Positions 1 through 12,400 of a stretch of 64,000 nucleotides of DNA are shown here, in pieces (positions within the stretch are counted from its first letter, which is position 1; every line of letters starts with the position of its first letter). A program made the position numbers and the translations under genes. Under the pieces are notes generated by a model that made no database searches, was not told the origin of the DNA, and saw only the letters and a program-made list of their open reading frames with translations. Source of the DNA: Hydractinia symbiolongicarpus. Lineage: Eukaryota; Cnidaria; Hydrozoa; Anthoathecata; Hydractiniidae. The stretch spans positions 13,578,001-13,642,000 of the forward strand of contig NC_079883.1 in assembly GCF_029227915.1 (NCBI RefSeq), read 5' to 3'.

Positions 1-956
1 CATGCCTCAAAACGGCCAGAGAATCTATGTGTTTTGAAAGGGGCATGTTTGTCAGCCACTGTTTTAACATTTTTATTCAGCTTCTCACATGCTTCATCAA
101 GGTCATCATAATTATTAAAATATGGCCAGTCTAAATTTCCGAGGTCCTTCAGAAAAGCCTCTTCACTGAAGTTCTCAGTTACAAACCTCGATAGTTTTAG
201 GTTTAAATTTTGGCCTTTTGAATTTTCTGATCACATACACTAAATTGTGATCACTGATGCCTAAATCCATGACACCAGTTTTAGAAATACAAGAACGTTT
301 AGAAAGTATGAAGTCTATAAGAGTGCTACTATTTTCAGTAACACGATTTGGCTCCGTGATATATTGTTTTAGGAAAGGAGTGGAGCATAATTCCCTTTAT
401 TTTGGAGGAAAGAGCATATTTTGAAAGCATGTTACAGTTAAAATCTCCCAAGATTGAAACTTCTTTTTCTTTTTGGATGGGAGTTTATTAAAACACTGTT
501 TAAAATGAGTACACAGGTTTTCGGTACTCTGCAAACCACTACCTCCTGGTGGCATGTAAACCCCCCACACGCAAATAGATTTAATTTTTTTTCAGGCACA
601 CTTTCACTCATAGTGATTCAACATTTTCGAAGTATAGGTGGCTATCCAAGTTTTCTTAACAAAAATCAGGACACCCCCACCTCGTCTATTCTGATCATTC
701 CTATAGCAAACATAGCCATCAATTTTAACTTCATTCTGGTTCAATTTTGGTTTCACAGAGAATACATCAAGTTTTGTTTGATGTAGCAAAAGTTTAACAT
801 AATGTTGAGATGGGCCATTTTTAAGCCCTTCCCATTTCTGATTGCCTCAAAATCAAAGTTTTCATCAATGGTAATATTGCTGTTGTCCGGATAATCGTCA
901 CCAAATGACTCTTCATTAGCAAAAGGCAAATAAGGAGAAAGACAGAAACTGCACAC
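1..956 (-). mobile_element. Non-LTR retrotransposon (CR1/L2-type LINE) endonuclease fragment, decayed
   Basis: Read on the minus strand, short frames separated by frameshifts spell out an endonuclease/exonuclease/phosphatase domain as found in ORF2 of CR1/L2/RTE-like LINEs. In order they show KMAHLNI (the usual start of the domain, about 820-800), an NRRGGGVLIFVK block (about 695-660), GDFNC (about 445-430), a TLIDFILSK block (about 325-300) and a GISDHNLVYV block (about 265-235). A tail near 190-1 matches the usual linker towards the reverse transcriptase, which would lie outside the window. At least two frame changes mean this copy cannot make a working protein. The exact 5' end is not visible. 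The family assignment rests on motifs only. Confidence 0.85.
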
Positions 957-959
957 GAA

Positions 960-2457
960 AAACAGTCTATTTTCAGGAGTCTTTATAAATTATTGATATT
1001 TTTTATCAGAAATACGCTCACATTCTTTATGAGCCCATAATCTACACTCGTTACAGGAAAGTGTTGTGTTACACAAAGATTAAAAATCTGTTTGTTTCCA
1101 GTATTTTGTGTGGACATATTTAAGACTCCATATTTTCTTTATTTCGTTAAATAAGTGTTTACTAGTAAAAGAAGGCTCTTGTTCAACACACATCTAATAT
1201 AGTAGTCATGTTAAGACGTAGTCAAACTATATAAAAAGTAAACAGTGTAAGATAACAAAATTATAAAGCAAACTGCATGCACATAGCTGGGAGTTCGAAT
1301 GAATCAGTTTTGTATGTTGTTTCGCTATAAGCATCTTCCCAACCCTAAATTCCATTTCCACCCTTTGCACATTTAGAGGCTTCAAAAATTTTTTTTTTAA
1401 TTTTCTTAGTATTACCATTAAAAACATGTTTTTTTCTGTCCATTTCTTTTTTTCATGACTTTAATAAACTGTAGACAGAGCATTTATAGTGTGACCCTTC
1501 CGCAGAGTGTAGTCATGTTCTTTTTGTTCAGATAGGGGACATTATTGCTGTTCTTGACAAGTTGTTTTTTTGTATGAATATTAATGATCACCATCATGTC
1601 TGTTATTAAAGAAGAGGCGAGCTGCGCACGGGACGGCTGCGGAATAAAGGTTCATGATGACTGTATTGATTTTAAAGACCAGACCGTCTGGCATAGTCAA
1701 CTCGATAATAAATCAAGGTTTTATATAAAAAATAATCCTAGGGTTATAAAAATTTGATATTTGATATAAATTTTCACCTAAAGCTTTGCAAAACGACATC
1801 ACACTAGAGCCAAAAGATTAAACAGTCTGTTAAAAATACCAGTTTTGTTTACATCCTTGTGAGTGCTGAATTTGTTTACAATTTAGTGTTTTTACACGGG
1901 TCGCTAAATTAAAAAATTATGGTATATATTTCTTATTGTGATGGTCACAGGTAAGTACGCACAAAATAATGAATCAAAAAAAGTTAAAGATCAAAATAGC
2001 AAAAAATGTTGAACAACATTTGAAAAATGTTTTTATTATTTTATACTACTGAAAGTACTGAACAAATTTTACTTTGTGAGTAAAGGTAAAGAAAGTAAAG
2101 ATTCGTAAATAAAGATAAAGCCGATTTGTTGTTCATTGTTTCCGGTCTGTATATTTATTCAAATCTCCCGCCATCTTATTATAACAAACTTCATCGCTCG
2201 AAGATTGTAGTATTTTGTGGAAAAGGGAATCAAAACATGAAAAAAATATTGTTGTTTGTCATAACAGATATTTCTTAAGTTCTAAGGCGTTAAAGCGAAG
2301 GTTATAAAATGCTGTTATAATTATAGTACGTAAAATATTCGTAGTTATCTTAGATCTTATTCTTGATGTTTACTGGTAAGTACATCCAAAACCTACTTAT
2401 TTCCATCTTTATTAGAAATCTAAAGCTAGCAAATATAAAGCTAACCTTCTTCTGTTT
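960..2457. other. Intergenic, no gene seen
   Basis: AT-rich DNA with short chance frames only. A small GC-richer patch lies near 1610-1650. I see no splice-supported coding region, RNA gene or clear repeat. Confidence 0.5.
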
Positions 2458-2905
2458 TTACGGCAAGTGACAAATGTTATTTTTTGCTTTTCTAACATTT
2501 CCTACCAATATTACCAACATTTGCTCCTGAATTTTTAAGATGTTCATCACAGGTACAGAAAATTCAATGAAGAGCACTGTAGCAGGACTCGTGTCAAAAT
2601 TTGTCACGTTTATACTTTTTTGACATTCAGAACAAACAATGTGGTTCAAACTGAAATTCTTGGACAATAAGTACATATGCCAATCAGTGGTAAAATTATC
2701 TGTTAATGGTTCAGGTTACGAAATATATTGAACAAAAGAATCAACTGAACGTTCATTGGCTATACCACAAACGTGGCGAATCACAGAGTAACTACAACTG
2801 GTCACAAATAATGTTTTTTCAGTGATACTCAATTGCTCAAAAACATGGAATATTGAGCATTGCAGATTATAGCGCGAAAAGAAGGGGATTTATCTTAAAT
2901 ATAAT
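2458..2905 (-). pseudogene. Decayed coding remnant, possibly from a transposon-type protein with a Cys-x-x-Cys module
   Basis: On the minus strand one reading frame runs from about 2890 to 2458 with a single internal stop (TAA near 2726). Its sequence looks like protein rather than chance: a CSIFHVFEQL block, then SITEKTLFVTSCS, then (after the stop) LLSKNFSLNHIVCSECQ with a Cys-x-x-Cys pair, and TSPATVLFIEFS. A C-x-x-C followed by a proline-rich beta-strand of the form P-x-x-L-x-I-E-F resembles the finger region of ubiquitin-specific-protease-like domains, which some cnidarian transposon proteins carry; that link is only inference. Just upstream (2905-2930) the frame is broken by another stop. 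No intact start or splice structure was found, so I treat it as a relic. Confidence 0.4.
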
Positions 2906-3429
2906 TCCAAATGAGAAATCTGACAATCAAGGATGTATACGCACTTTCCACTCAGGTGGACTTCATATTTTTGCATGCAGAGAATATTATATTATTAAAT
3001 TCTAAGAGATTGCCAGCAATTCCTTTTAGTAAGAGGTAAACAGAATGAAATCACAACTCAATAAAAATATCAACAGCGCAACAAACACATCCTTTCCCCA
3101 GAGTGGTGTATTCATGAGATGGTAATGGTATGGAATGTAAGATGAACATGTTGTCATTTTGTGATAAATAGTAAATTTTCCCTATGCAAAGAAACGATAT
3201 TTATATGTACACAAAAGTTGATATGTTTAAAATGTATACCAATCAACATGGAATAGTTACAGTAGAGCAAAAGGCTAGCTCCTAGTTAGAGGCAGGTTAA
3301 GCTAATTTTTTGAGCCTTTACGCTCTTTGAGACTTCACGCTCTCAAGTGTGTTTTTACATGGGTAGAGTTGTCGAAGTGAGTTAAAAAAAAAAATTACGT
3401 AGTCCATATGGGAAAATCTTTTGTTTTGG

Positions 3430-3655
3430 GCGCAAATGGACCCACGCACCTGAACAAATACAATCAATCTTTAAATTATTTACGAAAGTAAGACGTGACC
3501 ACGACGACTTAGTGTTGATTGGGTGATTGTAATTCAGGGTTTTCTTTAATTTAAATTGAATGGATTTGCTTTGACATTTGTTTGCGTCTAAGCTCTTGTT
3601 TGAAAGAAACTGAATTTGATATCCTGAAAGAAAGCTTAGTTAACTAGGCTAGTAG
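3430..3655. repeat. Interspersed repeat family R1, copy 1 of 3 (partial)
   Basis: Shares an ordered set of blocks with 18222-18560: CACCTGAACAA, a gattgggtgattgtaattc-like block, ggatttgctttgacattt, taagctcttgtttgaaagaa and gatatcctgaaagaaagctt. Similarity is clear but diverged. No coding potential was seen, so it is probably an old non-autonomous element. Confidence 0.7.
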
Positions 3656-4048
3656 AAGCGTGGTTCTCTACAAAAATATGCTGAACAAGTGGCTATAAAT
3701 AACGGCGAATATAATGGAAATTTGTCTTTCGTGAGAAGTTTTCGTGAAAATTCTTTTACCTCCATAACAATAGACTAAAGTTGTAGGCAACATGGCACCC
3801 TAGCTGCAAAACAAGATTAACCTGGGGTTAATCAATGGCGGTCGATCAATTTAAAAAATTGTTTTTGCCTTAAAAGCCAATCAAAAGTATTAAATAGATT
3901 TTGAGTTTTTTTGCCAAGAAATGTAATTGTGTCTTATACCTTTTATTTCGCATCATTTTCCAACAAAATGACTTTATCCTTCAGTTATTGCACAGAAAAT
4001 ATGCAACAAAATGCTTGAAGCCGCACTTTTACTTCGTCAGTACTCTAT

Positions 4049-4237
4049 AAGTAAGTACGTAAGTAAGCAACGTGAAGTTTCATGTCCTTGAGCATTTTAT
4101 ACTAATGGTTAGTGGTCAGTAGATGGCACCAAATGGGCTGACAACACTACATTTAAATTGCGCTGGAGTGGGAACTCGAACCTGAAACCTTACGATTAGA
4201 AGCCGAATGCGCTACCACTACACCATCTTCGCACATA
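4049..4237 (-). mobile_element. tRNA-derived SINE, copy 1 (internally deleted)
   Basis: Read on the minus strand the head carries an A box (TGGTGTAGTGGTAGCGC, about 4225-4209) and a B box (GGTTCGAGTTCC, about 4178-4167), the internal RNA polymerase III promoter of tRNA-derived SINEs. The body continues with TGTAGTGTTGTCAGCCCA and TGCCATCTACTGACCAC, shared with the copy at 39797-40062. The tail is a short TTAC/TAAG-type repeat near 4050-4065. About 100 bases of the body are missing compared with the fuller copy. It does not fold as a proper tRNA. Confidence 0.8.
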
Positions 4238-4439
4238 GTATAATTCCACGACGCCATTTCAATGCACGATGGCTGTTCAAGACTAAAAAGTATTTCATCC
4301 TTTCTGTGTTCTGTTCCTGTTCTGTTCTGTGGCTACTCTTAATAAACTAATTGTACGGGGATAAAACAGATATATTTAGACGGAAATGGGAGAATCAAGA
4401 CTTAGTAGTAAGTAAGAAGTATTATAGCTACTATATACG

Positions 4440-4860
4440 TCAATTTATAAAATTTTTTCGTTCATTTAATTTTTTGAGAAAAGCCGCGACGCGAAAATAC
4501 TAATCTTTCGCGCGGCAGATACGCGAAAATAAGAGTGCGCAAACGTGGAAATATGAATAACAAGATTTAAAGTATCGTAATATTTTTGCCACGCAAGATT
4601 GCATTAATCCGTTTTAGTCCAAAAATCCAAAAATGATATAGCTTTTGAGCGGCAACCAGACATTGAAATCGTCACGTTTACATAAAACAAACTTAATATC
4701 TTGTAACTCTTCACTTTCTTAAGATGTCTTCTTGAACTCAATGACGTCAGTTTTTTTTCTCATTCCCCATAGGGATGAGCGCGCGAAAATTGAATGTGCT
4801 CTAAACCTAAGCGCGCGAAGATAAAATACGGGAAAAAAGATGCGCGAATTTAAACTCTTT
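4440..4860. repeat. Degenerate repeat rich in GCGCGAAAAT-like words
   Basis: CpG-containing words of the type GCGCGAAAA recur at about 4485-4545 and 4778-4850 in otherwise AT-rich DNA. Spacing is irregular. It looks like one or two diverged copies of a noncoding element. No frame or RNA was recognised. Confidence 0.45.
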
Positions 4861-5925
4861 AAATTCTTGACAATGCTTTTTTTAAGAAGGGTGAGTTAAC
4901 TATATCCCTTCTTTCTTTCCTGAACAGACGTAGCTAGCTTATCGCCGTGATTCTTGCAAATTACGGTAAATGAACAAATAGATTTAATGTAAAAACCAGT
5001 GTTTCAAAATGGAGCCAAAAATCCTTTAATGCAAAAGAGGTTAGCATGACTCCTAAAAATACAAATCTTAAATACTTGTCTTTTTTTTACTAAGTAATTA
5101 CTTTGATAAGCAACTTGGGGCCTCAGTTCTTAAACTTAAAGAAATTGTCGTATCCCTGATTTAAAAACTCTCTGAAAGGTCACTTGATGATAGAAAGTGC
5201 AACAAAATTCGAGTTTACCAAGAATCCTGCCAAAGTCATCATCATTATCTTTTTAAAGAAGTGGCTAATTAAAGCATTTAAGAAATTTAGCCGCTCGTGT
5301 TACTCCTCAAGACAAACTTTTGTTTCCAGTGGTAGCTATGCATTTGAAGATGGTAGTATTACTTAACCGCCAAAATAAAGTGTTTTTATTTTTAAAATTT
5401 TGGTTGTCTAGACGTCTATGCGGTTATAAAATGCATTTATTTTCTTGTACGTTTTCCGTGTAGGTGGTTTGTTTATTACCGACAGTTTTCACTATCTTTC
5501 GTCAGGTTCATAATATGGTGTCACGTTTATTGTCATGGTGTCTCATTAGTTAAGAAGTAATTTTACACATAAAAAAACGTTTGCAACAATATTTCCTATC
5601 CCAAAGTTTATGGTTCACTACTAAACTCCATGACGACATCCAAATTTTCTTTCCAAATTTTCCTCCAACGTGCGGAAAAGCACTTGTGTCAAGTTTTGTG
5701 GCAATACTTCACCTTCGTTACTTTCAAAGGGAGGTTTTTTAGCATCTCCCCACCCCATCCCCGCCACCACCACCTTTCTTCTGAGCTACAAAAAAATCCC
5801 GGCCTAAATAGAATTCATAGAATAGAACTTTTCTCTTCTATGAATTGGTTGTTCATAAAAATGGACAAGAAATTCATGGAAGGGAACTTTTAACAGATGT
5901 AAAAAGAATTTCAAACCTATTACAA
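4860..5925. other. Intergenic, no gene seen
   Basis: AT-rich DNA. Frames of 60-87 codons at 5184-5366 and 5630-5893 have no recognisable motif, splice site or initiation context and are taken as chance. Confidence 0.5.
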
Positions 5926-5930
5926 TCTCA

Positions 5931-6130
5931 TTAAATCCATTCATAGGGATTATCGGTAGAATTCCTAACATCAATGCTTCGTTCAGTGTAACGAGACATA
6001 TCTAAAGCGAACTTCAGACAATAGATTGTCTTGTTTTTTTTATGATATCCATGCTTTAAAACATCAACAAAGAAAACTTTAAGACGCCTGACAACTTTAG
6101 TTGTAAAAGATAAGGCAAACTTATCAATAA
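5931..6130. repeat. ~190 bp direct repeat, proximal copy, downstream of the cystine-knot gene
   Basis: Matches 7606-7795 in the same orientation. Shared blocks in order are GATTATCGGTAGAA, TTCGTTCAGT followed by TAACGAGACAT, AACTTCAGACAATAGA, then a pyrimidine run, and TTTAAGAC followed by CGCCTGACA or CACCCGACA. The two copies bracket the gremlin-like exon. A 77-codon minus frame covers this copy but is broken in the other copy, so coding is unlikely. Confidence 0.75.
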
Positions 6131-6774
6131 AAGACTTGTTGAATAACTTAACTAACATCAAGGTTGTCTTCAGTTTATTTCAACAAATTCTCTGTGAATC
6201 CCTCTAAAGTCATCTTATCAAGAATTTAGAAGTTTAACTTCCGATTTTTTATATTGATATAGAACTGGTGATTTTGTTTTAAAGGAATGCCCATCTCGAT
6301 CGCGTAGATCAAGCACAACTTTTTAAGCTGATGTGATAAGGAAGGAAATAAAAAATCGACGAATTGTAATTAAACATATCATGTGTCGCCCGCTTCAAAT
6401 CAACGAGCTCTAAAAGGTTAGAAACGAAATGATTGTTAGATGAATGTGTGGATAAGAAGGATGATATTACAATTGACTATTGTGTACAAGAATTCTATAA
6501 TATACGAAAGTAAACGTTACAACGACTAAATATTTATATAATTTTAACCCTTACAATAAGTTTATCACTTTATCGGCTGTTTTTTTGTTATTGCATATCT
6601 CCGTTATGTCCAAAATGTATACATAGTGAAAAAAGTTCTTAAAAAATTTGACGTTACTGGTTCAAAAACTGTGATTTAAGAATGGGCACATCTTAAATAC
6701 ATTTTTCACAACGTAAAAATAAACTCAAATAATTTAAACCAGAATAAATATATATACATGTAAAAATAATAAAC

Positions 6775-7218
6775 CTAAGAGCTACACTCCGTACAATGGC
6801 ACGAATCATAGATTTGCACCTCAAACTTCTTCCGTCGTCGCCTTCGGTGCTCTTTCCTCCCTTTTTGAGTCAAGAAAGAACATCTCAGTTTGACTATTTT
6901 CCAGTGAAATGTTTTCGGTTTGCATTTGGTGCATACGCTCAATGTGTTTTGATATCCTTTATCACCAGGAAGAAATATAGAGTTGCAGTGTCCATAGCAA
7001 GAATTGACCTCAACCTTTTTTGGATGGCAATTTTTGTGGGTGATTACCATTGTGTAGGGGACAATTTTGCACGTTGTTTCAAGGGCACTCACGTTCATAA
7101 CGTGCCTATTGTTGACAAATGTTGGCTGTGAGCGTTTCGTGTGTGTAGGTTTGGAATGGGATGCATTGAGAATGCATAACAAAATGAAACTACAAATCAA
7201 TACGTCAGCTTTCTTCAT
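6775..7218 (-). CDS. Secreted cystine-knot protein of the DAN/gremlin family (BMP-antagonist-like)
   Basis: 147 residues from the ATG at 7218. An upstream in-frame start is disfavoured because TTGTGTTTCAG just before it looks like a 3' splice site, so a 5' UTR exon probably lies at higher coordinates. Residues 1-22 form a signal peptide (MKKADVLICSFILLCILNAS). Then comes a CTCK cystine-knot domain, about residues 49-145: ETTCKIVPY, HKNCHP, the knot signature CYGHCNSIFLPG, SVCTKCKPKTF, VKLRC, and the closing CHCTEC. CYG-x-CNS followed by C-x-x-CKPK-x-F is the gremlin/DAN pattern, and such proteins usually bind and block BMP ligands outside the cell. A basic RRRRRKK loop sits before the last cysteines, where vertebrate gremlin is also basic. 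Bursicon or another CTCK family remains possible. The coding exon is intact. Confidence 0.85.
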   Translation of the reverse strand: MKKADVLICSFILLCILNASHSKPTHTKRSQPTFVNNRHVMNVSALETTCKIVPYTMVITHKNCHPKKVEVNSCYGHCNSIFLPGDKGYQNTLSVCTKCKPKTFHWKIVKLRCSFLTQKGRKEHRRRRRKKFEVQIYDSCHCTECSS

Positions 7219-7605
7219 TATCCTAGACCTGAAACACAAAACAAAAATAGAGTTGTAAATCTAAGCTGAAATAAAATTTATAGCATGCATATAAAGATAT
7301 CACAAGTCAGATTTCTTCAAATCTTGTCTCTTCAATGCAGTCATTGTTATGAGAAATTAGTAGCTACTCATCCAGGGTAACAATCTCTTATCTTCTTTAC
7401 TACCCATAAAACCATATCTTTATTCTAACTTTTAAATAACATTCCAACAAGCTCTGTCAATTTTTAAACTTTTTTTTTCAAAACACATGCATGCAAAACA
7501 CTTCAAGCACTTCTCATCCCTACACAGGAAATTTACAAATGATCTTTAAAGACAAAGTTGACTTATATTTAACTAAAAAAAGAGAAATATTACAATCCAT
7601 TTAAA

Positions 7606-7795
7606 ACCATTTATAAAGATTATCGGTAGAAATCCCAAAATCACAATGGCTCGTTCAGTCTAACGAGACATGTTAAGAACAAACTTCAGACAATAGAATG
7701 TCTTGATTTCCTTTTATAGTACCGAATTGGCTTTAAACCATTAACAGACATAAAGGAATTTTAAGACACCCGACAGTTGCATTTCAAATGTCACA
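7606..7795. repeat. ~190 bp direct repeat, distal copy, upstream of the cystine-knot gene
   Basis: Second copy of the repeat at 5931-6130, about 1.68 kb away and in the same orientation. It differs by many substitutions and small indels, so the duplication is not recent. Confidence 0.75.
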
Positions 7796-7799
7796 TTAA

Positions 7800-9340
7800 T
7801 TAACCAAGAGCAAAACTCACATTTTATAAGCAAAACAAAAGTCGCTTAATTTAGTCATTATGTCTTCCTAAAACATGTCTGACATATAAAGAGTGGAAGA
7901 AAATCCGTGTAAAATCTCCATTTTCTTTTAATCGACAGACTGCAGTGCTGTGTTCTGATGTAGAAACTTGTGAGAAGCTCATAAAGAGCGCCCTAATTGT
8001 TCATTCACGGCTTTTTCTTTTAAGTAATTGAAAACTTTTTGCATTTCAGCACTGCTAAGCAATCACAAGTCAATAAAAAAAAACACTAATTAAAATATTT
8101 GCACCAATCAGAGCAAAGACATTCTTTTTTAGAAACGTTTAAAAAAATTGTCTAGAAAAACACCTTCAAAACTTCTCGTCGTTAACAACACATGTCTAAG
8201 AAACACTGGCAATGTCTCAGAATAGTCAAAATATTTCTCATTGAAATCGGATAGACTAAAGAATTTTACTAAACTGATCCGTTCAGTATCACAAGTAGCT
8301 AAGTCGGTAACCAATGTCATTTTGTTAGAAATGACTTAACCTTTTCGACCGCTGTCTATTTGATGTTTACGAACAGTATGACTAACAAAATTGTCTGTCT
8401 GGAAATATATATGGCTGATTAGAAACCAAACACAAACTACACAGCTGTACAGTACAGTCTAGCAAATATATAATGTCATTAATTGTGCTAACTAGAGGCT
8501 CAAGAAAATATCTTTCACAACGAAGATTATTTTTCAGTCTTCAAGCATTAACTTTTTACAAAAGCCGATTGTGACAACTTATCACAAACTAAATCGAGTA
8601 AGCCCAGCGGATTAGTATTATTCATCGTTGTTTTTGACCGTTCGATTATACAATGATGACGCTAAAAAATGTTGGATGGTTATACGATTCAACTAGAGCG
8701 TGTTGACATAATAAAAACATCAAGCTTCGCGAGCCTTAAACATTAAAATAAGTTAAATTTTTTGTTCCTAAGACTTTCTAATATTCCAAATAATTCTTTC
8801 AATTTTTAGTAGACGTAATATTTGAAAAATAGACGCCACATTATTCCACGGCGGAGGAGAAGGTAAATTCCTTTGCTAACTTTAAAACACTTTAGCCTTC
8901 AAAGCAAGAAAAATTATGAACATACAAAGCTTTTCCTAGAAGTCCAGCCTTGCTGTTTTGTTCAGCGTTCAATGATTAGCGAGTTACCTAAAAAAGGTTT
9001 GAAGACACATAAATACTTTAGAACACTTACGCATAAGCTTTTTTTAATCCATTACTCATATGAGAAATAATGCGGAGATGTCACTTTTTTTAACGTGAAT
9101 AACAATGCCGTCCTGCACGCTTCAAAGGTATGCAGCATTCTGTCCAATTAACTTTACTTAATACATCCTTCGCTTTGAAGACGAAATGCATTATGGGATT
9201 ATTTATTTTCCGTTAACGCCTAACGCTGTTTATAGGTATAAGTTTTTTTTAAAGAAAAATTATAGGAAAAAACATTATTTTGTTGAGGTGTTGGTAGCGC
9301 TTTTAGTTGGTCCTCCTTGTTTGTTCAGGAAAATATTGCA
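7800..9340. other. Intergenic, no gene seen
   Basis: AT-rich. The minus frame at 8129-8320 and plus frame at 8873-9070 show no motif. The 5' UTR exon and promoter of the cystine-knot gene could lie here, but I could not place them. Confidence 0.45.
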
Positions 9341-9346
9341 AGCTTA

Positions 9347-9480
9347 TTAGAGCCATCTACTGACCACATAGTAGCTTGTTTCGCACACAAGGAAGGTAAA
9401 GCAATGTTAATCGTATCTGTGGAAGGTAATGTAACATAGTTAACGTCACAGAAAAAAAAGAGCCACTAGCTAGGAAAGAA
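9347..9480 (+). mobile_element. SINE body fragment (headless copy)
   Basis: Matches the body of the SINE at 39797-40062: AGCCATCTACTGACCAC (9351-9367), TAGCTTGTTTCGCAC, AAGGTAAAGCAATGTTA, AAGGTAATGTAACATAGTTA and AGAGCCACTAGCTAGGA. The tRNA-like head is absent, as in a 5'-truncated insertion. Confidence 0.7.
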
Positions 9481-12400
9481 TTCTCAATAGTTCATTGATT
9501 TACTTGCCTACGTAATGAAATATATGACTTCTTATAAACTACGCTCCGTTAGGGTTAATGTTTTGATTTTACGTTAAGAACAATAGACATGCACACTCAT
9601 TTCTGCGGGTGGAGAATGTAAAGCACGGATCACAAAAGTCAAATAAATACATTCAGACAACAAAAAATTGTTGAAGCTGTTTTTTAAAAAAGGAGCTTAT
9701 AGATTAAACAAAAAAGCCGTGTGGCTAAAGAACTGTGATGTAAACGTTATCCAGTTTTGAAACGCCTTGCTGGGCTGTTTGTAAATGGCGCAAAACGTTT
9801 TAATTGGGTCCGTTAAGCAAACCGGTTTGTAAGTCTTACGTCGCGTTTTTAAACGGGACGTACGACGGAGCAGCACTTCATGTTTTGTAAGGAACATTAA
9901 CATTTAGTTAAACCCTCTTAAAATGTTAATAATCTGAGCTAAAATACATCTTACCTTCATCTATGTTTTTAGCAAATTCTCAACTATCCCTTCAAGAAGA
10001 GGAAAAATAAAAATAACAACTTTAAAAAGGATGTTGACATTAAATGAAAATCGGTGACTTTAAAGCTAAGCTGGAAAATAACTATAAAACTCACTAAGCA
10101 TTGGTGGGGAGCTGGAGACTCACTTGAAGAATATATGCATAAATTTCAAATTAAAAGAGAATCTTTTTTATGTCAATTTTTGTAATTTATAGATCTTTAT
10201 TTAAAGTACTTAAAGAGCAGAGAATAATAAAAAATTATTATGCGGAAAAATTTGAGGTAATATAACGACGGCGAGAAGAATGTAAAGAGGAAAATTAGAA
10301 TCATATGCAGTCATTCATTTCATCTTTTAAACGCATGGCGCCTAATCTTTAAACCCGACCAACAACTCCTGGATAAGCAAAAGGAAATCCAAATGGTTTA
10401 GAAAATTGTCCCAGACAGGACGCCATGCAGGTTGATCGAGAAACTTTGTTCCATAGTTAAAAATTAATTTCAATGCCTCTTGAATCTTGTGTTTTCAAAA
10501 AAACTATAAATTTCAATTGCCATTTTACACAATATGGTCTTCCTCTACCTACATAAAATCCGGAAAGTTCCATATACTTTTGCAGACATTGCCTAGGCGC
10601 TTATTTTGCACTTTTGTTAAAAAATTTATAAAATTTTTAAAAATACGACGCAAATTTTTTTTACAGCTCGATCTCTTTGTTACAAAAACGTTCAGCTGCT
10701 GCAATTTTCAAACAAACTACTTCTTTTTCTCAACAAGAAGGACTAAACATCAGATTTTTTTACTTTCCAACCACCTTAAATCTCGAATTCATAAAACTAC
10801 GTACCCTCAATGAAACATGCAGATAAACATGCAAGATATTATATGGCGCGATAATTATTGCTTCGATCATTATTTACTTGATAGTATCGCTACAACTGGT
10901 ATGGTAAGTCGAGTACGATTATAGTCAAGTCAACTAATTGCCAGCTATGCATCTATTATTTTATATTCGAAATAGAAAAATCAAATGAATGGGGAAGTTT
11001 GATTGGTTTTTAACGCACTCCCTTAGATCTTGGAGGAAAGATTAGATGTAAAAATCCATGTGGAATATAGAATTTATCAGTGCCTCTTTTTACTTTCTTC
11101 TATTTTTTTGTGACTATTAAAAAGCATGGTCTGTTTTTACAATAACGTATCCGCAAATTAAAAAAATAAATATGGAATAGATCTCGCATAACTCATCATT
11201 TGAAAGAGTACTGAAATAAAAAGAAATTTTAACAAGCTAAAAAATATGGAAGGGAAAAAACAATTTCAGGAAATATCGATCAAAGTTTTGTTGATTGTAA
11301 AAGTCTTCTATAATCCTTTAGTTTGAAGATCTAACAAGTTGAGAGTAATTTTTATTTCGCCCTTTCCGTGATATCAAAATTGTTTTCTTGTATGCCTGGC
11401 CAAAAACACAATGATGGGGGGTGGGGTAGGGAATCAAAACAAATTCATAGTTTTGCCACAATTTATGGCGAAGATTGTAACTAAAACTATGTAATACAGC
11501 CTTTTAAACAAAAAAAGGTGTGTTTTATACAGTAAAAACAATGACAACAGGGCAAAAACATCGTATTCTTAAAGTAACTTGAAATGTCTTAAGAATTTCA
11601 CCAATTAAAACAATATAACAGAGCTAACAGATTGGTTTGTTTTACCATATTGAAATGAAGAAAAGTGCTTTTAAAGCTATCCAAGCTACCTCAGGAGGAA
11701 AGTAGGGGGGGGGGGGGGGGGGGCTTAGCCCCTGTCTCTCTTTTTGTGGGTTTTGTATAAAGTCATTGTTTTATTTTTGCATTAGCGTTTTTTCTATCTG
11801 TTTTAAACGTAATGTTATTTCCCTGCAAGGTTACGTGCGTTTTTAACATACATACAAAAACTTCAGCAGCAGTGGGTCATCAGTTTGCTGGCAATAATGC
11901 TGAAAAGAATCTTTTCATCAAACCAGACTTAATTCCAGCACAATGCTCCGTTGTGTTCTTTCGGTATTCTGATGCTTAAATGAATGAAGTTTCGTCTAGA
12001 CACGTACATATTCACAAAACAAAAATAAATCTTGTTTAAATCAATTGGAAATCCATTTAGCGAAAAATACAACTCCTCTTTGTGCACATGCAGCATAGAA
12101 AAGGGGAATCACTGAAATGACAACAAATACAGTCTAGATTTGTAAAAAAGATTTTTTTATAAATTGAGAAAAAGTAGCTTTTACCTAAGATAGTTTGACA
12201 GGAGTATTCTCCCGATTTATTTCCGTCTCATTAGAAATACTTTATTTTTATAGAAAGCCTAGTAGAACACAGAAACAGTAACAAATGCAAAATAGATTGT
12301 AGAAATTATTACTTTGAAATACAATTAATTTATAAAAACAAAGTAACAATGATTTTAATACCTCATAAAAACTTGCTTGCTTCTTTTGCCAGAATATCCG

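Noticed and set aside
454-786. 110-codon plus frame
   Set aside because: Antisense to the LINE endonuclease remnant, whose motifs lie on the minus strand.
6796-7131. 111-codon plus frame
   Set aside because: Antisense shadow of the cystine-knot exon; no motif of its own.
10487-10813. 108-codon plus frame
   Set aside because: Phe/Lys/Ile-rich composition follows AT bias; no motif or initiation context.
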